From: an uncultured Planctomycetaceae bacterium
Lineage (GTDB): Bacteria > Planctomycetota > Planctomycetia > Planctomycetales > Planctomycetaceae
DNA: 64,000 nt
Assembly: GCA_943787265.1 (NCBI GenBank)
Contig: CALSLT010000006.1
Location: 372,001-436,000, forward strand
Reading direction: 5' to 3'
Part shown: positions 26,404-35,762 of the stretch, piece after piece
Layout: each line of letters starts with the position of its first letter
Numbering within the stretch: the stretch's first letter is position 1
Notes under the pieces: generated by a model
The model's database searches: none
Told to the model about the DNA's origin: nothing
What the model saw: the letters and a program-made list of their open reading frames with translations, nothing else
Program-made: the position numbers and the translations under genes

Positions 26404-27759
26404 CTACTCGGCCTGCAACACGAGGGCCGGGTCGCGGCCAGCGGCCATCTGAGCCGGCAGCCAGCTCGCAATTGCCGAAAAGATCGGAGCCAGCAAGGGA
26501 GCCAACACAACAGTCATGAAGACGGCACTGGTCGCGAAGATGCGCTGCAATGTGTCTCCGGAAGGCGGAAGGCTTCCAAACTGAATTCCGATCAACACGC
26601 CAACTGCCGCTCCAATAATTCCACCGATCAAACCAATCAGTCCGGCTTTGACCAGGAAGATCGCCAGCACCTGATTTGAACTGAGGCCGATGGCTCGCAG
26701 AATGCCGATCTCGCTGTTCCGCTGCCGAACGTTGCCGAATGCCAGGAAGCCGATCCACAACGCACAGCCAATCAGCACGAGTGGAACGAGGATTCCCACA
26801 AGGCCAGCTCGTTGGTTTTGAATGTCGGTCCGAGATTTCGTTTCGCGAGCCAGTGCCGCTTGCCCCGCTTCCTGTTCGGCTTGCAAAGCAGTCTCGGCTG
26901 CGACTTTTGCTTTGGCTCGAGACTCGGCACGAGTCAGTGCCTGAGAGTGTTTTTCGATCACATTTGTGCCGGGAAGAACGCCGGCGATCTCTTCACGAAT
27001 CTGACTGATACGATCGCCGGTGCAGCCACACTCCAATGCGAGAATTGCGTTGATGACATTCTCCATGCCAAGCATTTTCTGAGCTTCGGCCAGGTCGATC
27101 CAGACAGTCACGTCGTCGGACGATCCGCGTTCGGGGTGCAACGTCTTAACTGTGAACTCTTTACCGAGCAGCGTGACTTTGTCGTCCGCCTTCAGGCCGA
27201 GCTTCGAGTGAATCTGATAACCGACGACCATCGTTCCTGGCGGCACGGCGTCCAGCAGTGGCTTCTTCAACCCACGGTGCATGATGGGAACTTCACCGCG
27301 AGTTCCCTGCACGATGACGTCGATATCCTTCTCCGGCCAAGCGACGCGTTTCGTCACACTCGGCAAAAGGTGATTGATCGTCACGATCTTTGAGTTGGCC
27401 AACTTGTCGACGTAGCTCTCCGGCATCGTCTCGGTCAATGTTCCGTTGAGATGCAGTTCGGAGAGGTCCTGATTCTCAGGCACGATCAGCACGTTGAAGC
27501 CGAGTTTGAGCATGTCTTTGCGGACGGAATCTTCCAGAGCCTCGCCGGCGGCAGCGACGGCTTCTTCACGTTTCGTGATGGCCGATTCGATTTCCACCTG
27601 CTTCTCAGCAAGAATCGTTTCAGTCTGAATTTCGTCCGACCGAAGCAGCGTCTGAGCGCCGACCAGACACGCAATCGCGACCGTCACCGACAATAGCGAC
27701 AGCACAAAATTTGCCTTGCGATGTTTCATCTCACGCAGAACGAGTCGCCAGACACTCAT
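26404..27759 (-). CDS. FtsX/MacB-like ABC permease with coiled-coil periplasmic domain
   Basis: ATG at 27759 is used (GAGGG about 6 bases before it; upstream in-frame codons run into a palindromic repeat). The 451-residue protein has one membrane segment at about 18-37 (FVLSLLSVTVAIACLVGAQ), a large outer domain, then three C-terminal segments starting at about 320 (GILVPLVLIGCALWIGFLAF). The motif RQRNSEIGILRAIGLSS is typical of FtsX-like permeases. The outer domain has two long helical Glu/Ala/Lys-rich stretches (residues about 48-85 and 275-310) able to form coiled coils, which is unusual. It pairs with the ATPase gene downstream. The substrate is unknown. Confidence 0.87.
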   Translation of the reverse strand: MSVWRLVLREMKHRKANFVLSLLSVTVAIACLVGAQTLLRSDEIQTETILAEKQVEIESAITKREEAVAAAGEALEDSVRKDMLKLGFNVLIVPENQDLSELHLNGTLTETMPESYVDKLANSKIVTINHLLPSVTKRVAWPEKDIDVIVQGTRGEVPIMHRGLKKPLLDAVPPGTMVVGYQIHSKLGLKADDKVTLLGKEFTVKTLHPERGSSDDVTVWIDLAEAQKMLGMENVINAILALECGCTGDRISQIREEIAGVLPGTNVIEKHSQALTRAESRAKAKVAAETALQAEQEAGQAALARETKSRTDIQNQRAGLVGILVPLVLIGCALWIGFLAFGNVRQRNSEIGILRAIGLSSNQVLAIFLVKAGLIGLIGGIIGAAVGVLIGIQFGSLPPSGDTLQRIFATSAVFMTVVLAPLLAPIFSAIASWLPAQMAAGRDPALVLQAE

Positions 27760-27782
27760 GGTTCGCCCTCTTGTAGAATGCC

Positions 27783-27847
27783 GTAGGGTGCGTCTCGACG
27801 CACCACAAATCCGCACAAGTCACCGGTGCGTCAAGACGCACCCAACA
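27783..27847. repeat. GTAG-headed palindromic repeat, family B, copy 1
   Basis: Starts GTAGGGTGCGTCTCGACGCA, itself a hairpin, and ends with a second hairpin arm in reverse orientation (GGTGCGTCAAGACGCACC). The two hairpins are complementary to each other. Further copies lie at 33264, 40373 and 56007. Confidence 0.85.
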
Positions 27848-27858
27848 CCAGCTGATTC

Positions 27859-29070
27859 TTACGAAGGCTTCGGTGCAAATACGACGGACATGCCGACTAC
27901 CAGAAGCGCCAGTCCGCCGACAACGTAGATCGCCAGCTTGCCGACGCTGACTGCCGGTGCCTGGGCCGTCGCTGTAGTGCTTCCGGCTTCGGGCTTAGAA
28001 GCCGAGACTGGTGTTTCGTCGGTCGCACCTTCACTGGAGGCAACAACCTCGTCGTGACCATCGGCGTGTGTATGGCCATCTGGATGCGAATGTCCGTCGT
28101 CCTCTTTTCCGAATCCACTCAGGCCAGCCAAAGCTGGAAGAATCGTGTCCTTCTCAAGCGTTGGCACGACAAGTCTGTCCCAATCAACGCTCGTCAGAAT
28201 GTCGACGCCGGGGTTCTGAGCTTTGACGGTGCACTGGCACGCTCCGGTCAGGAAACGGCCGGCGTCTTCAATCGTTTCGGCGTTGATGCCTTTTCCGATC
28301 AACGCGTACAGCGCTCGACCGCGGCCGAAGACTGGCAATGCCATTGGCTCGTTGGCGAATTCCGGGTCGCGCAGGTCTGGTTCGACCGTGAGCAACATCT
28401 GCACAAACGCCTGTTCCTGAGCATCGTCTCTCGCCACCGTGATCATCGAAAACCGCAGCTTCAATTCGTCAGGATTCACCGAAAGAAACCCGTCCTCAAT
28501 ATCCTGCTCGTCGATCTCGGGCAGTTTGAGTTCACCCTCCAGACGTTCGAGTTCTCCTTCCATGATCTCTTCGGCCGCTGCGTCTTTGGCTTCGTCGCCG
28601 GACTTCAGCAGGACCCAGACGACCGAGTCGCCTTTCAGGATGCCGTCGGTAATTTTCTTTCGCAGCGGCGAGTCGAGCAGACTGGTGACGTTCTCCTCGT
28701 TAAATTCCTGCGAGACGACTTGCAGCGGCTTGCCAAACTTGGCCGGCGAACGCACCAGCATCCACGGCAGCGTTTTGGTTTCCTGCTGCTCCCAGAGTTC
28801 GACCAGAGCGGCATCGGGCGACGCATCAAGATCAACCGCCCTCACCCAGGCATTCGCCGTGTAAGAGGCGTCGATATTCTTCGGCTCGACTTTCGCCGCC
28901 AGTTCTTTCTGGGCATCCGACAGCGGCCCCCGGTGAAAGACAATGACTTCGAAGCTGTCCGGCCGCCATTGCTCAAGCGCGTAGCGAAAGACGGGTACCG
29001 AGCAGGCCTGCGCACTGGAAGCGGCCATCAGCCCCGCCAGAACGCCCAACGTAATTATCGATCGAATCAT
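27859..29070 (-). CDS. Membrane-anchored extracytoplasmic protein with His-rich segment, unknown function
   Basis: Two ATGs are close together. GGGAG directly abuts the first (29079) but stands 9 bases before the second, so I start at 29070 (403 residues). A signal peptide (IRSIITLGVLAGLMAASSAQ then AC) is followed by a long acidic domain of no recognised family containing EGELERLEGELKLPEIDEQ. A Cys pair sits in TGACQCTVKAQNP at about 280. A His/Asp/Gly-rich segment (DDGHSHPDGHTHADGHDE, about 325-342) could bind metal ions such as Zn, Ni or Cu. It ends with one membrane segment (LAIYVVGGLALLVVGMSVVF). It is followed on the same strand by the MacB-like permease and ATPase, so it may be the exporter's accessory protein. 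Confidence 0.72.
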   Translation of the reverse strand: MIRSIITLGVLAGLMAASSAQACSVPVFRYALEQWRPDSFEVIVFHRGPLSDAQKELAAKVEPKNIDASYTANAWVRAVDLDASPDAALVELWEQQETKTLPWMLVRSPAKFGKPLQVVSQEFNEENVTSLLDSPLRKKITDGILKGDSVVWVLLKSGDEAKDAAAEEIMEGELERLEGELKLPEIDEQDIEDGFLSVNPDELKLRFSMITVARDDAQEQAFVQMLLTVEPDLRDPEFANEPMALPVFGRGRALYALIGKGINAETIEDAGRFLTGACQCTVKAQNPGVDILTSVDWDRLVVPTLEKDTILPALAGLSGFGKEDDGHSHPDGHTHADGHDEVVASSEGATDETPVSASKPEAGSTTATAQAPAVSVGKLAIYVVGGLALLVVGMSVVFAPKPS

Positions 29071-29265
29071 TCCGCACATCTCCCGTTTCCGAATTTCGAA
29101 CGCGCAACAGCATACCGCGACGGCAGCCGGATGACACCGAACGCGGTTACTGGACGTTGGAGGGAATCGCCAAAAGACGCCGAGTGCGTATGAACGATCC
29201 GAGCGTGTTCATATAGTGACAGCTCGATTTTCACCTGAAAGACAGTTGCTCGACGGGAGTTTGCG

Positions 29266-32200
29266 ATGCCACGGTTTGCTCGACTTCGTAGGAACGTTTT
29301 TGCTCGACGCTGTTTCGCGGTGGCTGCCGCGGCGGTCGGACTGACCCTTCTGGCCTCACCAGACCTACTGGCCGAAGACTGGCCGACCTACCGTCGCGAC
29401 AACGACCGTTCCGGATCGACGACTGAGAAAATCGGCGGACCGATCAGTTTGAAGTGGACGTACTCGCCACCCGCTCCACCTCGACGAGCCTGGTCAGAAG
29501 CCGGCGGTCGCACGATGGAAGGTCACATCATCAAAGATCGGGTCAGATATGACGACGCGTTCCAGCCAGTCGTGGTGGGTCAACGCGTTTACTTTGGCTC
29601 AACGGCGGACGATCAGGTGCACTGCCTCGACCTGACCTCGGGCAAAACGTTGTGGTCATTTTTCACCGGAGCACCGGTTCGACTCGCACCGACTGTCTAT
29701 AAGAAATCGATCTACTTCGGATCGGATGACGGATTCGCCTACTGCCTGGACGCTGCGTCCGGCGAGTTGATCTGGAAGCTTCGAGCTGGACCGTCGGACG
29801 AATGGTTTCTTGGTCGAGGCCAGATGGTCTCGCGCTGGCCGATCCGAACGGGAGTTCTTGTCGACAACGACGTCGCCTACTTCGGAGCCGGCATCTTCCC
29901 GCACGAAGACGTTTACCTTCACGCCGTGGACGCAAAAACTGGCGAAGTCGTCTGGACGCGCGACGACATCAGCGAGAACGACGCTGCCCGAGACGACCTG
30001 TCGCCTCAGGGCTACCTGCTGGCCAGCGAGGCTCAGATCTTCGTTCCTTCCGGACGGTCCATGCCGGCGACGTTCGACCGCAAAGACGGATTGCTGCTTC
30101 ACAAGAAAACTTACAGTTGGCGCAGCACGGCTGGCGGAGTCGTCGGCGGCACGCGAGCACTCCTGGCCGACGGACAGATTTATTCCGGCGGTGCTCATCA
30201 CCTGCTGGCGATCGCTCAGGACGACGGTGACGTCGGCTTCGGCTGGTTCGAAGGTCGACAGATGGTTGTCTCCGGTGACGAAGCGGCCATCGCAACGGGA
30301 ACGGCCATCGCCCGAATCGACCGCATGAAATACGCGGTAAACAGCCGCCGAACGCACAAAATCGAAATGGACCTCTACAGCCTGTCGAGATCACTCCGCA
30401 GTGCGAAGGGCGACAAGGCGACGGAAATCCGAGCAAAGATGAAGACGCTGCAAACCGAGCAAAAAGAACTGGCGGCTGTGGGCGTCGTCTGGCAGAAACC
30501 GAACGAGCACGACGCGTCACTTCTCGTAACCGGCGACACGATCATCTCCGGCGGCAACGGAGAAGTGTTCGGCTATGACCTCGAAACCGGCGAGCAGAAT
30601 CTGAAACTGGCAGTCGACGGCGAAGCTCGCGGCCTGATCTTTGCCAACGGAAACCTCATCGTCAGCACAACGACCGGACAGGTCTTCTGCTTCGGTGCGG
30701 GCGAACCAGTCGACACGCCGCTCGCTGAAGCGAAGAAGTACCCGAATCCGTACGCGGATGACGATGCTTCAAAACTGGTCAGCGATGCCGCCGATCAGAT
30801 CGTCAAAGAAACCGGTATCACACGAGGTTTCTGCCTGGTTGCCGGCAGCGAGGACGGGCGGCTCGCCTATGAACTGGCAACGCGGACGGAACTCAGCATT
30901 TACTGCATTGAGCCTGACGCTGAGAAAGTTCGCAAGTCGCGCGAGCTGTTGAACAAAGCGGGCCTCTACGGAAGCCGGGTGGCTGTGCATCAGGCCGAGC
31001 TGTCCGCCATTCCTTACTCCAACTTCTTCGCCAACCTGATCGTTTCCGACACGTATCTGCGAACCGGCGAGCTGCCTGGTGATTCGCGATTGATCATGCG
31101 GCATCTGAAACCGCTCGGTGGAATCGCCTGGTTGTCGTCTCCCGTCCCGTCAAAAGCCAGTCCTGTCGAAATCGGTTGGCTCAACGAAGCCGGACTCGCA
31201 CCGGAAGAAGTTTCGGTCAAATCAGCGAAGTCCAGCACGACGCTTGCTCGAGGTGCTCTTCCCGGAGCCGGCAACTGGTCGCACCAGTACGGCAACGTCG
31301 GCAACACGGCGGTTATCGATGAGAAACGCGTCAAGGGAGACCTTGGCGTTCTCTGGTTCGGCGATCCCGGCCCGGGAGACATGGTCAACCGCCACGAAGG
31401 AGCCGTCGGCCCGCTGTCTGTAAACGGTCGACTGTTCGTGCAGGGCGAAGCAACCATCTCCGCGTTCGACGCTTACAACGGACTCTTCCTTTGGAAGTAC
31501 GAGAACGAAGAAGCCATCCGCAGCGGAGTGTTTCAGAATCAGAATCCAGGCAACCTCGCCACCAGCGACGATCACCTGTTTCACTTCATGAAGGACGAGT
31601 GCTTCCAACTGGACGCCGCCACCGGAAAGGTTGTCGCCGTTCACCGACTGCCGCCAGACATGGACAACGACACTCGCGAGTGGGGGTACGTCGCATATAT
31701 CAACGGCCGATTGATCGGTACGGCGACTGTCCGAGCGGACGTCGAAGCGAAGTACCGTCGGCGAGGCCGCAAGACCACAGAATCAACCGACGGCATTTTC
31801 GCCATCGATGTCAAAACCGGAAAGCACCTTTGGACGTACGCGGGTGGCAGTATTTCGCACCGCACGATCGCTCTCAGCGATGACGAAGTTTTCTTCATCG
31901 ACAGCACGATCACCAGTTCCGAACGCGAGCGAATTCTTCGCGAAGATAAGTCAGAACTCGAAGGCCTGACCGGCGAGGAATTGAAAATCGCCGAAGACCG
32001 CATGAAGAAACTGGACGCTCGCACGGCCATTGCCATCGGTGCTGAAAACGGCAAGAAGATCTGGGCCGTCGGAGTCGACGTCACCGACTGCAGCGAAATC
32101 GGCATCGGCGGCGGCAAGCTGACAATGATGTACCAGGACGGCGTGCTGGTTCTCTGCGGAGCCAACGCCAACGGCCACTATTGGAAGCAGTTTATTTCCG

Positions 32201-33240
32201 GTGAGTTCAAGCGCCGCCGACTGGTCGCTCTCTCGGCCGAAGCCGGTTACACGATGTGGAAAAAGGACGCGAACTATCGGCATCGTCCGATCGTCGTCGG
32301 AAATCGAGTCATCGCCGAACCGTGGTCATTCGAATTGAGCACCGGCGAGCAGCACACGAAGACTCACCCACTGACGGGTCAGGAAGTTCCCTGGAGCATG
32401 ATTCGTCCCGGTCATCACTGTGGCATGCTGACCGGCTGCGACAGCATGCTAATGTTCCGCTCGGGCTATACCGGCTTCTACAACCTGGACAACGACGAAG
32501 GCACTCGCCACTTCGCCGGCCACCGCCTCGGCTGCTGGATCAACGCCATTCCGGCCAACGGACTGGTCATGATCCCCGAAGCCAGCGCCGGCTGCGTCTG
32601 CCAGTTCTCAATCGCTTCAACGATCGTCCTCGAACCGCGACAGGCTCGCCGCCCGTGGACGATCATCAGCGCGACCGGTGCTCAAACTCCGGTCAAGAAA
32701 ATGTCGCTGAACCTCGGCGCTCCCGGTGATCGCCGAGCCGCCGACGGAACCTTATGGCTCGCCTACCCAAGACCGAACCCTCACAAGACAACGAGCCTGG
32801 ACCTGGCCTTCGATCTCAAACCGAAATTCACCGCCGGAGGCTTCACCAGCGTCAACGCCGCTGCCCAACCAGTGACCGGAGCCGCGACTCCGTGGCTGTA
32901 CACATCATGGGCCAGCGGTCTGAGCGAAATGACTCTTCCACTTCGAGGCGAAAAGGACCGCCCGGCAACCTACGACCTCAAGTTGCACTTCGCTCAACTT
33001 CGAGAAGGCACGGCAAGGTTCGACGTCGAGATCAACGGCAAAGTCGTCCTCACCGACGTCGAAGTCAGCCGCGAACGAGGCTCCGAACCCGCTGCCCTGG
33101 TAAAAGCCATCTCCGGCGTCGACATCGAACGAGATCTCACAATGAAACTCATCGCCAAAGTCTCCGACGACGCCAAAGCCCGAGTCGTCCTGAACGCGAT
33201 CGAGGTCCTGCAGAAGACCGAAGTTGCCAGCAGCAAGTAG
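29266..33240 (+). CDS. Secreted PQQ-type beta-propeller protein with embedded Rossmann methyltransferase-like domain
   Basis: A 1324-residue protein with a signal peptide (hydrophobic stretch ending about residue 36, SPDLLAEDWPTYRRD). Residues about 37-480 are PQQ/BamB-like propeller repeats (VHCLDLTSGKTLWSFFTGAP, YCLDAASGELIWKLRAGP, VYLHAVDAKTGEVVWTRDD). Residues about 500-625 switch to a Rossmann pattern: GFCLVAGSEDGRLAYELA (glycine loop), SIYCIEPDAEKVRKSRELL (acidic end of strand 2) and NLIVSDTYLRTGEL, as in SAM-dependent methyltransferases. Propeller repeats resume from about 650 to 1130. The last 110 residues are a beta-sandwich like malectin or carbohydrate-binding folds (YDLKLHFAQL, then ARFDVEINGKVVL). 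Function is unknown. The gene stands alone between repeats. Confidence 0.85.
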   Translation: MPRFARLRRNVFARRCFAVAAAAVGLTLLASPDLLAEDWPTYRRDNDRSGSTTEKIGGPISLKWTYSPPAPPRRAWSEAGGRTMEGHIIKDRVRYDDAFQPVVVGQRVYFGSTADDQVHCLDLTSGKTLWSFFTGAPVRLAPTVYKKSIYFGSDDGFAYCLDAASGELIWKLRAGPSDEWFLGRGQMVSRWPIRTGVLVDNDVAYFGAGIFPHEDVYLHAVDAKTGEVVWTRDDISENDAARDDLSPQGYLLASEAQIFVPSGRSMPATFDRKDGLLLHKKTYSWRSTAGGVVGGTRALLADGQIYSGGAHHLLAIAQDDGDVGFGWFEGRQMVVSGDEAAIATGTAIARIDRMKYAVNSRRTHKIEMDLYSLSRSLRSAKGDKATEIRAKMKTLQTEQKELAAVGVVWQKPNEHDASLLVTGDTIISGGNGEVFGYDLETGEQNLKLAVDGEARGLIFANGNLIVSTTTGQVFCFGAGEPVDTPLAEAKKYPNPYADDDASKLVSDAADQIVKETGITRGFCLVAGSEDGRLAYELATRTELSIYCIEPDAEKVRKSRELLNKAGLYGSRVAVHQAELSAIPYSNFFANLIVSDTYLRTGELPGDSRLIMRHLKPLGGIAWLSSPVPSKASPVEIGWLNEAGLAPEEVSVKSAKSSTTLARGALPGAGNWSHQYGNVGNTAVIDEKRVKGDLGVLWFGDPGPGDMVNRHEGAVGPLSVNGRLFVQGEATISAFDAYNGLFLWKYENEEAIRSGVFQNQNPGNLATSDDHLFHFMKDECFQLDAATGKVVAVHRLPPDMDNDTREWGYVAYINGRLIGTATVRADVEAKYRRRGRKTTESTDGIFAIDVKTGKHLWTYAGGSISHRTIALSDDEVFFIDSTITSSERERILREDKSELEGLTGEELKIAEDRMKKLDARTAIAIGAENGKKIWAVGVDVTDCSEIGIGGGKLTMMYQDGVLVLCGANANGHYWKQFISGEFKRRRLVALSAEAGYTMWKKDANYRHRPIVVGNRVIAEPWSFELSTGEQHTKTHPLTGQEVPWSMIRPGHHCGMLTGCDSMLMFRSGYTGFYNLDNDEGTRHFAGHRLGCWINAIPANGLVMIPEASAGCVCQFSIASTIVLEPRQARRPWTIISATGAQTPVKKMSLNLGAPGDRRAADGTLWLAYPRPNPHKTTSLDLAFDLKPKFTAGGFTSVNAAAQPVTGAATPWLYTSWASGLSEMTLPLRGEKDRPATYDLKLHFAQLREGTARFDVEINGKVVLTDVEVSRERGSEPAALVKAISGVDIERDLTMKLIAKVSDDAKARVVLNAIEVLQKTEVASSK

Positions 33241-33263
33241 GCAACCTTCGACAGCTTAATTTC

Positions 33264-33327
33264 GTAGGGTGCGTCTTGACGCACCATCGACTCCAGCAAT
33301 GAAAAGGTGCGTCGAGACGCACGCTAC
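33264..33327. repeat. GTAG-headed palindromic repeat, family B, copy 2
   Basis: Starts GTAGGGTGCGTCTTGACGCA and closes with the complementary arm ending CGCTAC, 23 bases after the propeller gene. Same two-hairpin plan as the other family B copies; it may serve as the transcript end of the propeller gene. Confidence 0.85.
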
Positions 33328-33365
33328 ACAACTACCTGTATTCAAGATTTGGGCTTCAAAGAAGC

Positions 33366-33701
33366 ATGGGCATTCGAAAGAAGGGCCGCGCGAAATTTAC
33401 ATTCGGTGGACGGCTTTTCGTTTGGTGGATCGACAATGAGATTTACCTTCGCATCGCGTCCACTGACAAACGATTTGTTGTCGCCTACCTTCTGCTTGGC
33501 GACTCAAATCTACTCGCAGTTCATGGCCCTGAATTCCCAAGCCTTGACCACCGTAAACGCCCTGCATGGTTCACCATTCCCCAACTGCCAGCCACGCCCA
33601 ACATCGGCCGGTATGTAAATCACATTCTAACCGCCTGCCTGGAAACCAATGACTGTGTTCCCTATTTCGGGGAGCTGCCGGAACACGGTTCACGCTTATA
33701 G
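33366..33701 (+). CDS. Small protein of unknown function
   Basis: A 111-residue reading starting MGIRKKGRAKFTFGGRLFVW. The composition (mixed hydrophobic strands, few rare patterns) looks coding, and the start KKGRAKFTFGGRLFVWWIDN has the alternating pattern of beta strands. No signal peptide, membrane segment or known motif is seen. Only a weak AAGA stands before the ATG. It follows the family B repeat and precedes another small gene on the same strand by 85 bases. Moderate confidence that it is real. Confidence 0.5.
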   Translation: MGIRKKGRAKFTFGGRLFVWWIDNEIYLRIASTDKRFVVAYLLLGDSNLLAVHGPEFPSLDHRKRPAWFTIPQLPATPNIGRYVNHILTACLETNDCVPYFGELPEHGSRL

Positions 33702-33786
33702 CAGTAGGCTGGGGCATGACCGTCGTGACCCAGCAGTTCCATAAAGTTGGGTCTCACTCCGGCTACACCACTGATCGAGAATCTGA

Positions 33787-34128
33787 ATGCCGATTTCCAA
33801 CTCAACAATGCAGACGCACACATTTCTCACAGAGATGTATGGGGACGACTATTTTCCAGATTTCCTCGTCGATAAGTGCAAGCAGATCCTTGTGTCCTTG
33901 TGCGAGCAAATCGAGTCAACGAAACCGTCTGATAACGAGAGCCTTCTAAGACTCACCCATGCAGCAGTCGATTCCTTAAATCAGCTTGAAGCAGAGTTCG
34001 AGGAGAACGAAAGTGAAATAGAAACTGCTGCCCGTGATGCTCTCGGTGATGAATTCCACGCGATTCTGCACGCATACGGATTCGGCGAGGTTGAAGTTGA
34101 TGATGCAATCGCGAATCGCGACTGGTAA
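33787..34128 (+). CDS. DUF5713-like small protein
   Basis: A 113-residue acidic protein. The pattern EMYGDDYFPDFLVDKCKQIL, then LTHAAVDSLNQLEAEFEENE, ESEIETAARDALGDEF and a C-terminal AIANRDW matches what I remember of the DUF5713 family, soluble helical proteins of unknown function found scattered in bacteria. The start could be 33787 or the ATG 21 bases later. No operon partner is evident. The product should be cytoplasmic. Confidence 0.7.
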   Translation: MPISNSTMQTHTFLTEMYGDDYFPDFLVDKCKQILVSLCEQIESTKPSDNESLLRLTHAAVDSLNQLEAEFEENESEIETAARDALGDEFHAILHAYGFGEVEVDDAIANRDW

Positions 34129-34186
34129 TTGTTTGCCTGTTAATAACCGCCTCTGAACATGTGAATATACATAGGCTGTCCGTCCG

Positions 34187-35437
34187 TCATTCCACATCAG
34201 CCCCAAGAGGTTCTCCGCCGATGAGTTCGAGCTGGGCTGGGGTTGGGAAGTCGCTGACTCGGAGACGCGGTGGGTAGAGGGTTTCGTCCTCGTTCATCAG
34301 CTCGCCAGCGTTGGCTTGAACTTTGTCCCAGTCGGCCATTTGTCCGGACTGGCCGTTGGCTCCGAGGATGATCTTATCGCAGACCGGCAGCAGGGCATTG
34401 ACGCCTTCCGGCCAGACGCAGTACGTGAAGATTTCGTCGGTGTCCTGATTCCGAACTGCCGAGCACGTTGCCACGAACACGTCGGCGACTTCTTTCTCGT
34501 AGAGCTGCTCCAGCGATTCTTTCTGATCGGCATATTCAAGGTAGAAAAACTGCCGCTCCATTTCGCGGAATCTTGCTCGCAACGGATGCGCGAGCGGCGG
34601 CATCCAGTCGACCCACTCGTCCTCGTGCAGCCGGACCGGCGTCGCTCCCAGCGGGCGAGGATCTTCAAGTGCCTTCTCGGCAAGCTCGGCCATCATCGCC
34701 AGGCCTTCGTCATCGTTTGACCCGGTTACCAGAAGCGTGTCCCGATTGGGAATCATCGCGATGTGGTCGCCGTCGACTTCCATCTGTCGAATAAAATCGA
34801 TCAGGATCAAGCGGGAGGCGTCGTAGTTGTCGCCCGAAGCCGATGCGTAGAGATGGTCGCCGATCTTTGCGACGGCAAACTCCATTTCGGACAGTGCTTC
34901 CTTCGCCGCTTCCATCGCTTCGTACCACGAAACGTCCCAGCCTTTCAGATCATCGCCCGAAATCGACCTCATCGAATGCGGTAGGTCGTAGACCAGTCCC
35001 AGCGAGAGATTGTTGCCGATCAGGTAACGCGGAACGTCAACTTCGTTGCCACCTTCGATTCGTTGCTGAAGCTCAAGCTTCGCGAACATCGACCGCGGCC
35101 AGATGCGAGGCCGCAAATCCGGAGCGGCATGAGCGAACTCGTCCGGCATCTCGATCTTGCCCTGTGACACTCCGCGAACGACCTGCTTGAGATGCTCTTT
35201 CCGATTGGCTCGTGGAAGATTGCAGTGCTCGGCATAGAAGTTGTGCAGATTCAGAACTTCGGCTGATGGCGAACCGTCGGATTCGGATTCGTCGTCCCCG
35301 GCTACGACCAGTCGAAATTGATCGGCCTCATAAACGAACTGACGATTGTCGCCGGCGTCGCGAAATGCGCGCATGATGGTCTTTGCAAATTGATCCTGAC
35401 TGGGAGGTCCGAAGAATCGACTGAGAAGACCCATCAT
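34187..35437 (-). CDS. DUF1444-like protein (YtpQ-related)
   Basis: I start at ATG 35437 (MMGLLSRFFGPPSQDQFAKT, 416 residues); AGGA stands about 6 bases before it and the extra upstream residues look non-coding. The middle matches the order of Bacillus YtpQ/DUF1444: RSMFAKLELQQR, GLVYDLPHSMRSI, GDNYDASRLILIDFI, then AMIPNRDTLLVTGSNDDEG. A C-terminal extension of about 130 residues follows (FLEYADQKESLEQLYEKEVA and beyond), longer than in YtpQ. No signal peptide or catalytic motif is visible. The function of the family is unknown. It reads towards the small DUF5713-like gene and is separated from the IS elements by a C/G-rich repeat. Confidence 0.72.
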   Translation of the reverse strand: MMGLLSRFFGPPSQDQFAKTIMRAFRDAGDNRQFVYEADQFRLVVAGDDESESDGSPSAEVLNLHNFYAEHCNLPRANRKEHLKQVVRGVSQGKIEMPDEFAHAAPDLRPRIWPRSMFAKLELQQRIEGGNEVDVPRYLIGNNLSLGLVYDLPHSMRSISGDDLKGWDVSWYEAMEAAKEALSEMEFAVAKIGDHLYASASGDNYDASRLILIDFIRQMEVDGDHIAMIPNRDTLLVTGSNDDEGLAMMAELAEKALEDPRPLGATPVRLHEDEWVDWMPPLAHPLRARFREMERQFFYLEYADQKESLEQLYEKEVADVFVATCSAVRNQDTDEIFTYCVWPEGVNALLPVCDKIILGANGQSGQMADWDKVQANAGELMNEDETLYPPRLRVSDFPTPAQLELIGGEPLGADVE

Positions 35438-35604
35438 CCATTCCTGCTGAGTAGCGGCTGACCGGAGCAGCGTATCAACAGAAAGTTCCCGTCTCCAACG
35501 TTCGGGAGGATGCTTCACGATCGGCACGGGATGACCCTTCTTAGGGTGGGCATCGCCCAACGTTGTTCGGCACAGTCATGCTCACGCGGAGCGGAGCATG
35601 AAAG

Positions 35605-35679
35605 CCCCCTCTCCCCCGCAAAACAGTGTGAGTTCTTGAGTGAAACTGGCCAGCGGGGGACAGGGCTAGGGTGAGGGGG
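35605..35679. repeat. C/G-tract inverted repeat (family E)
   Basis: CCCCCTCTCCCCCGC at 35605-35619 faces GCGGGGGACAGGGCTAGGGT and GAGGGGG at 35653-35679. A related copy just past the IS3 element (36994-37019 with 37987-38002) has been split by the IS5 element. Confidence 0.7.
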
Positions 35680-35762
35680 ATTACAAAACCATGTTCGAAT
35701 TGCGGTAGCCCATGACTGGTGGACACCTGAAGGATTTCTAAGATTTCTTTCAGGAGACTTTC

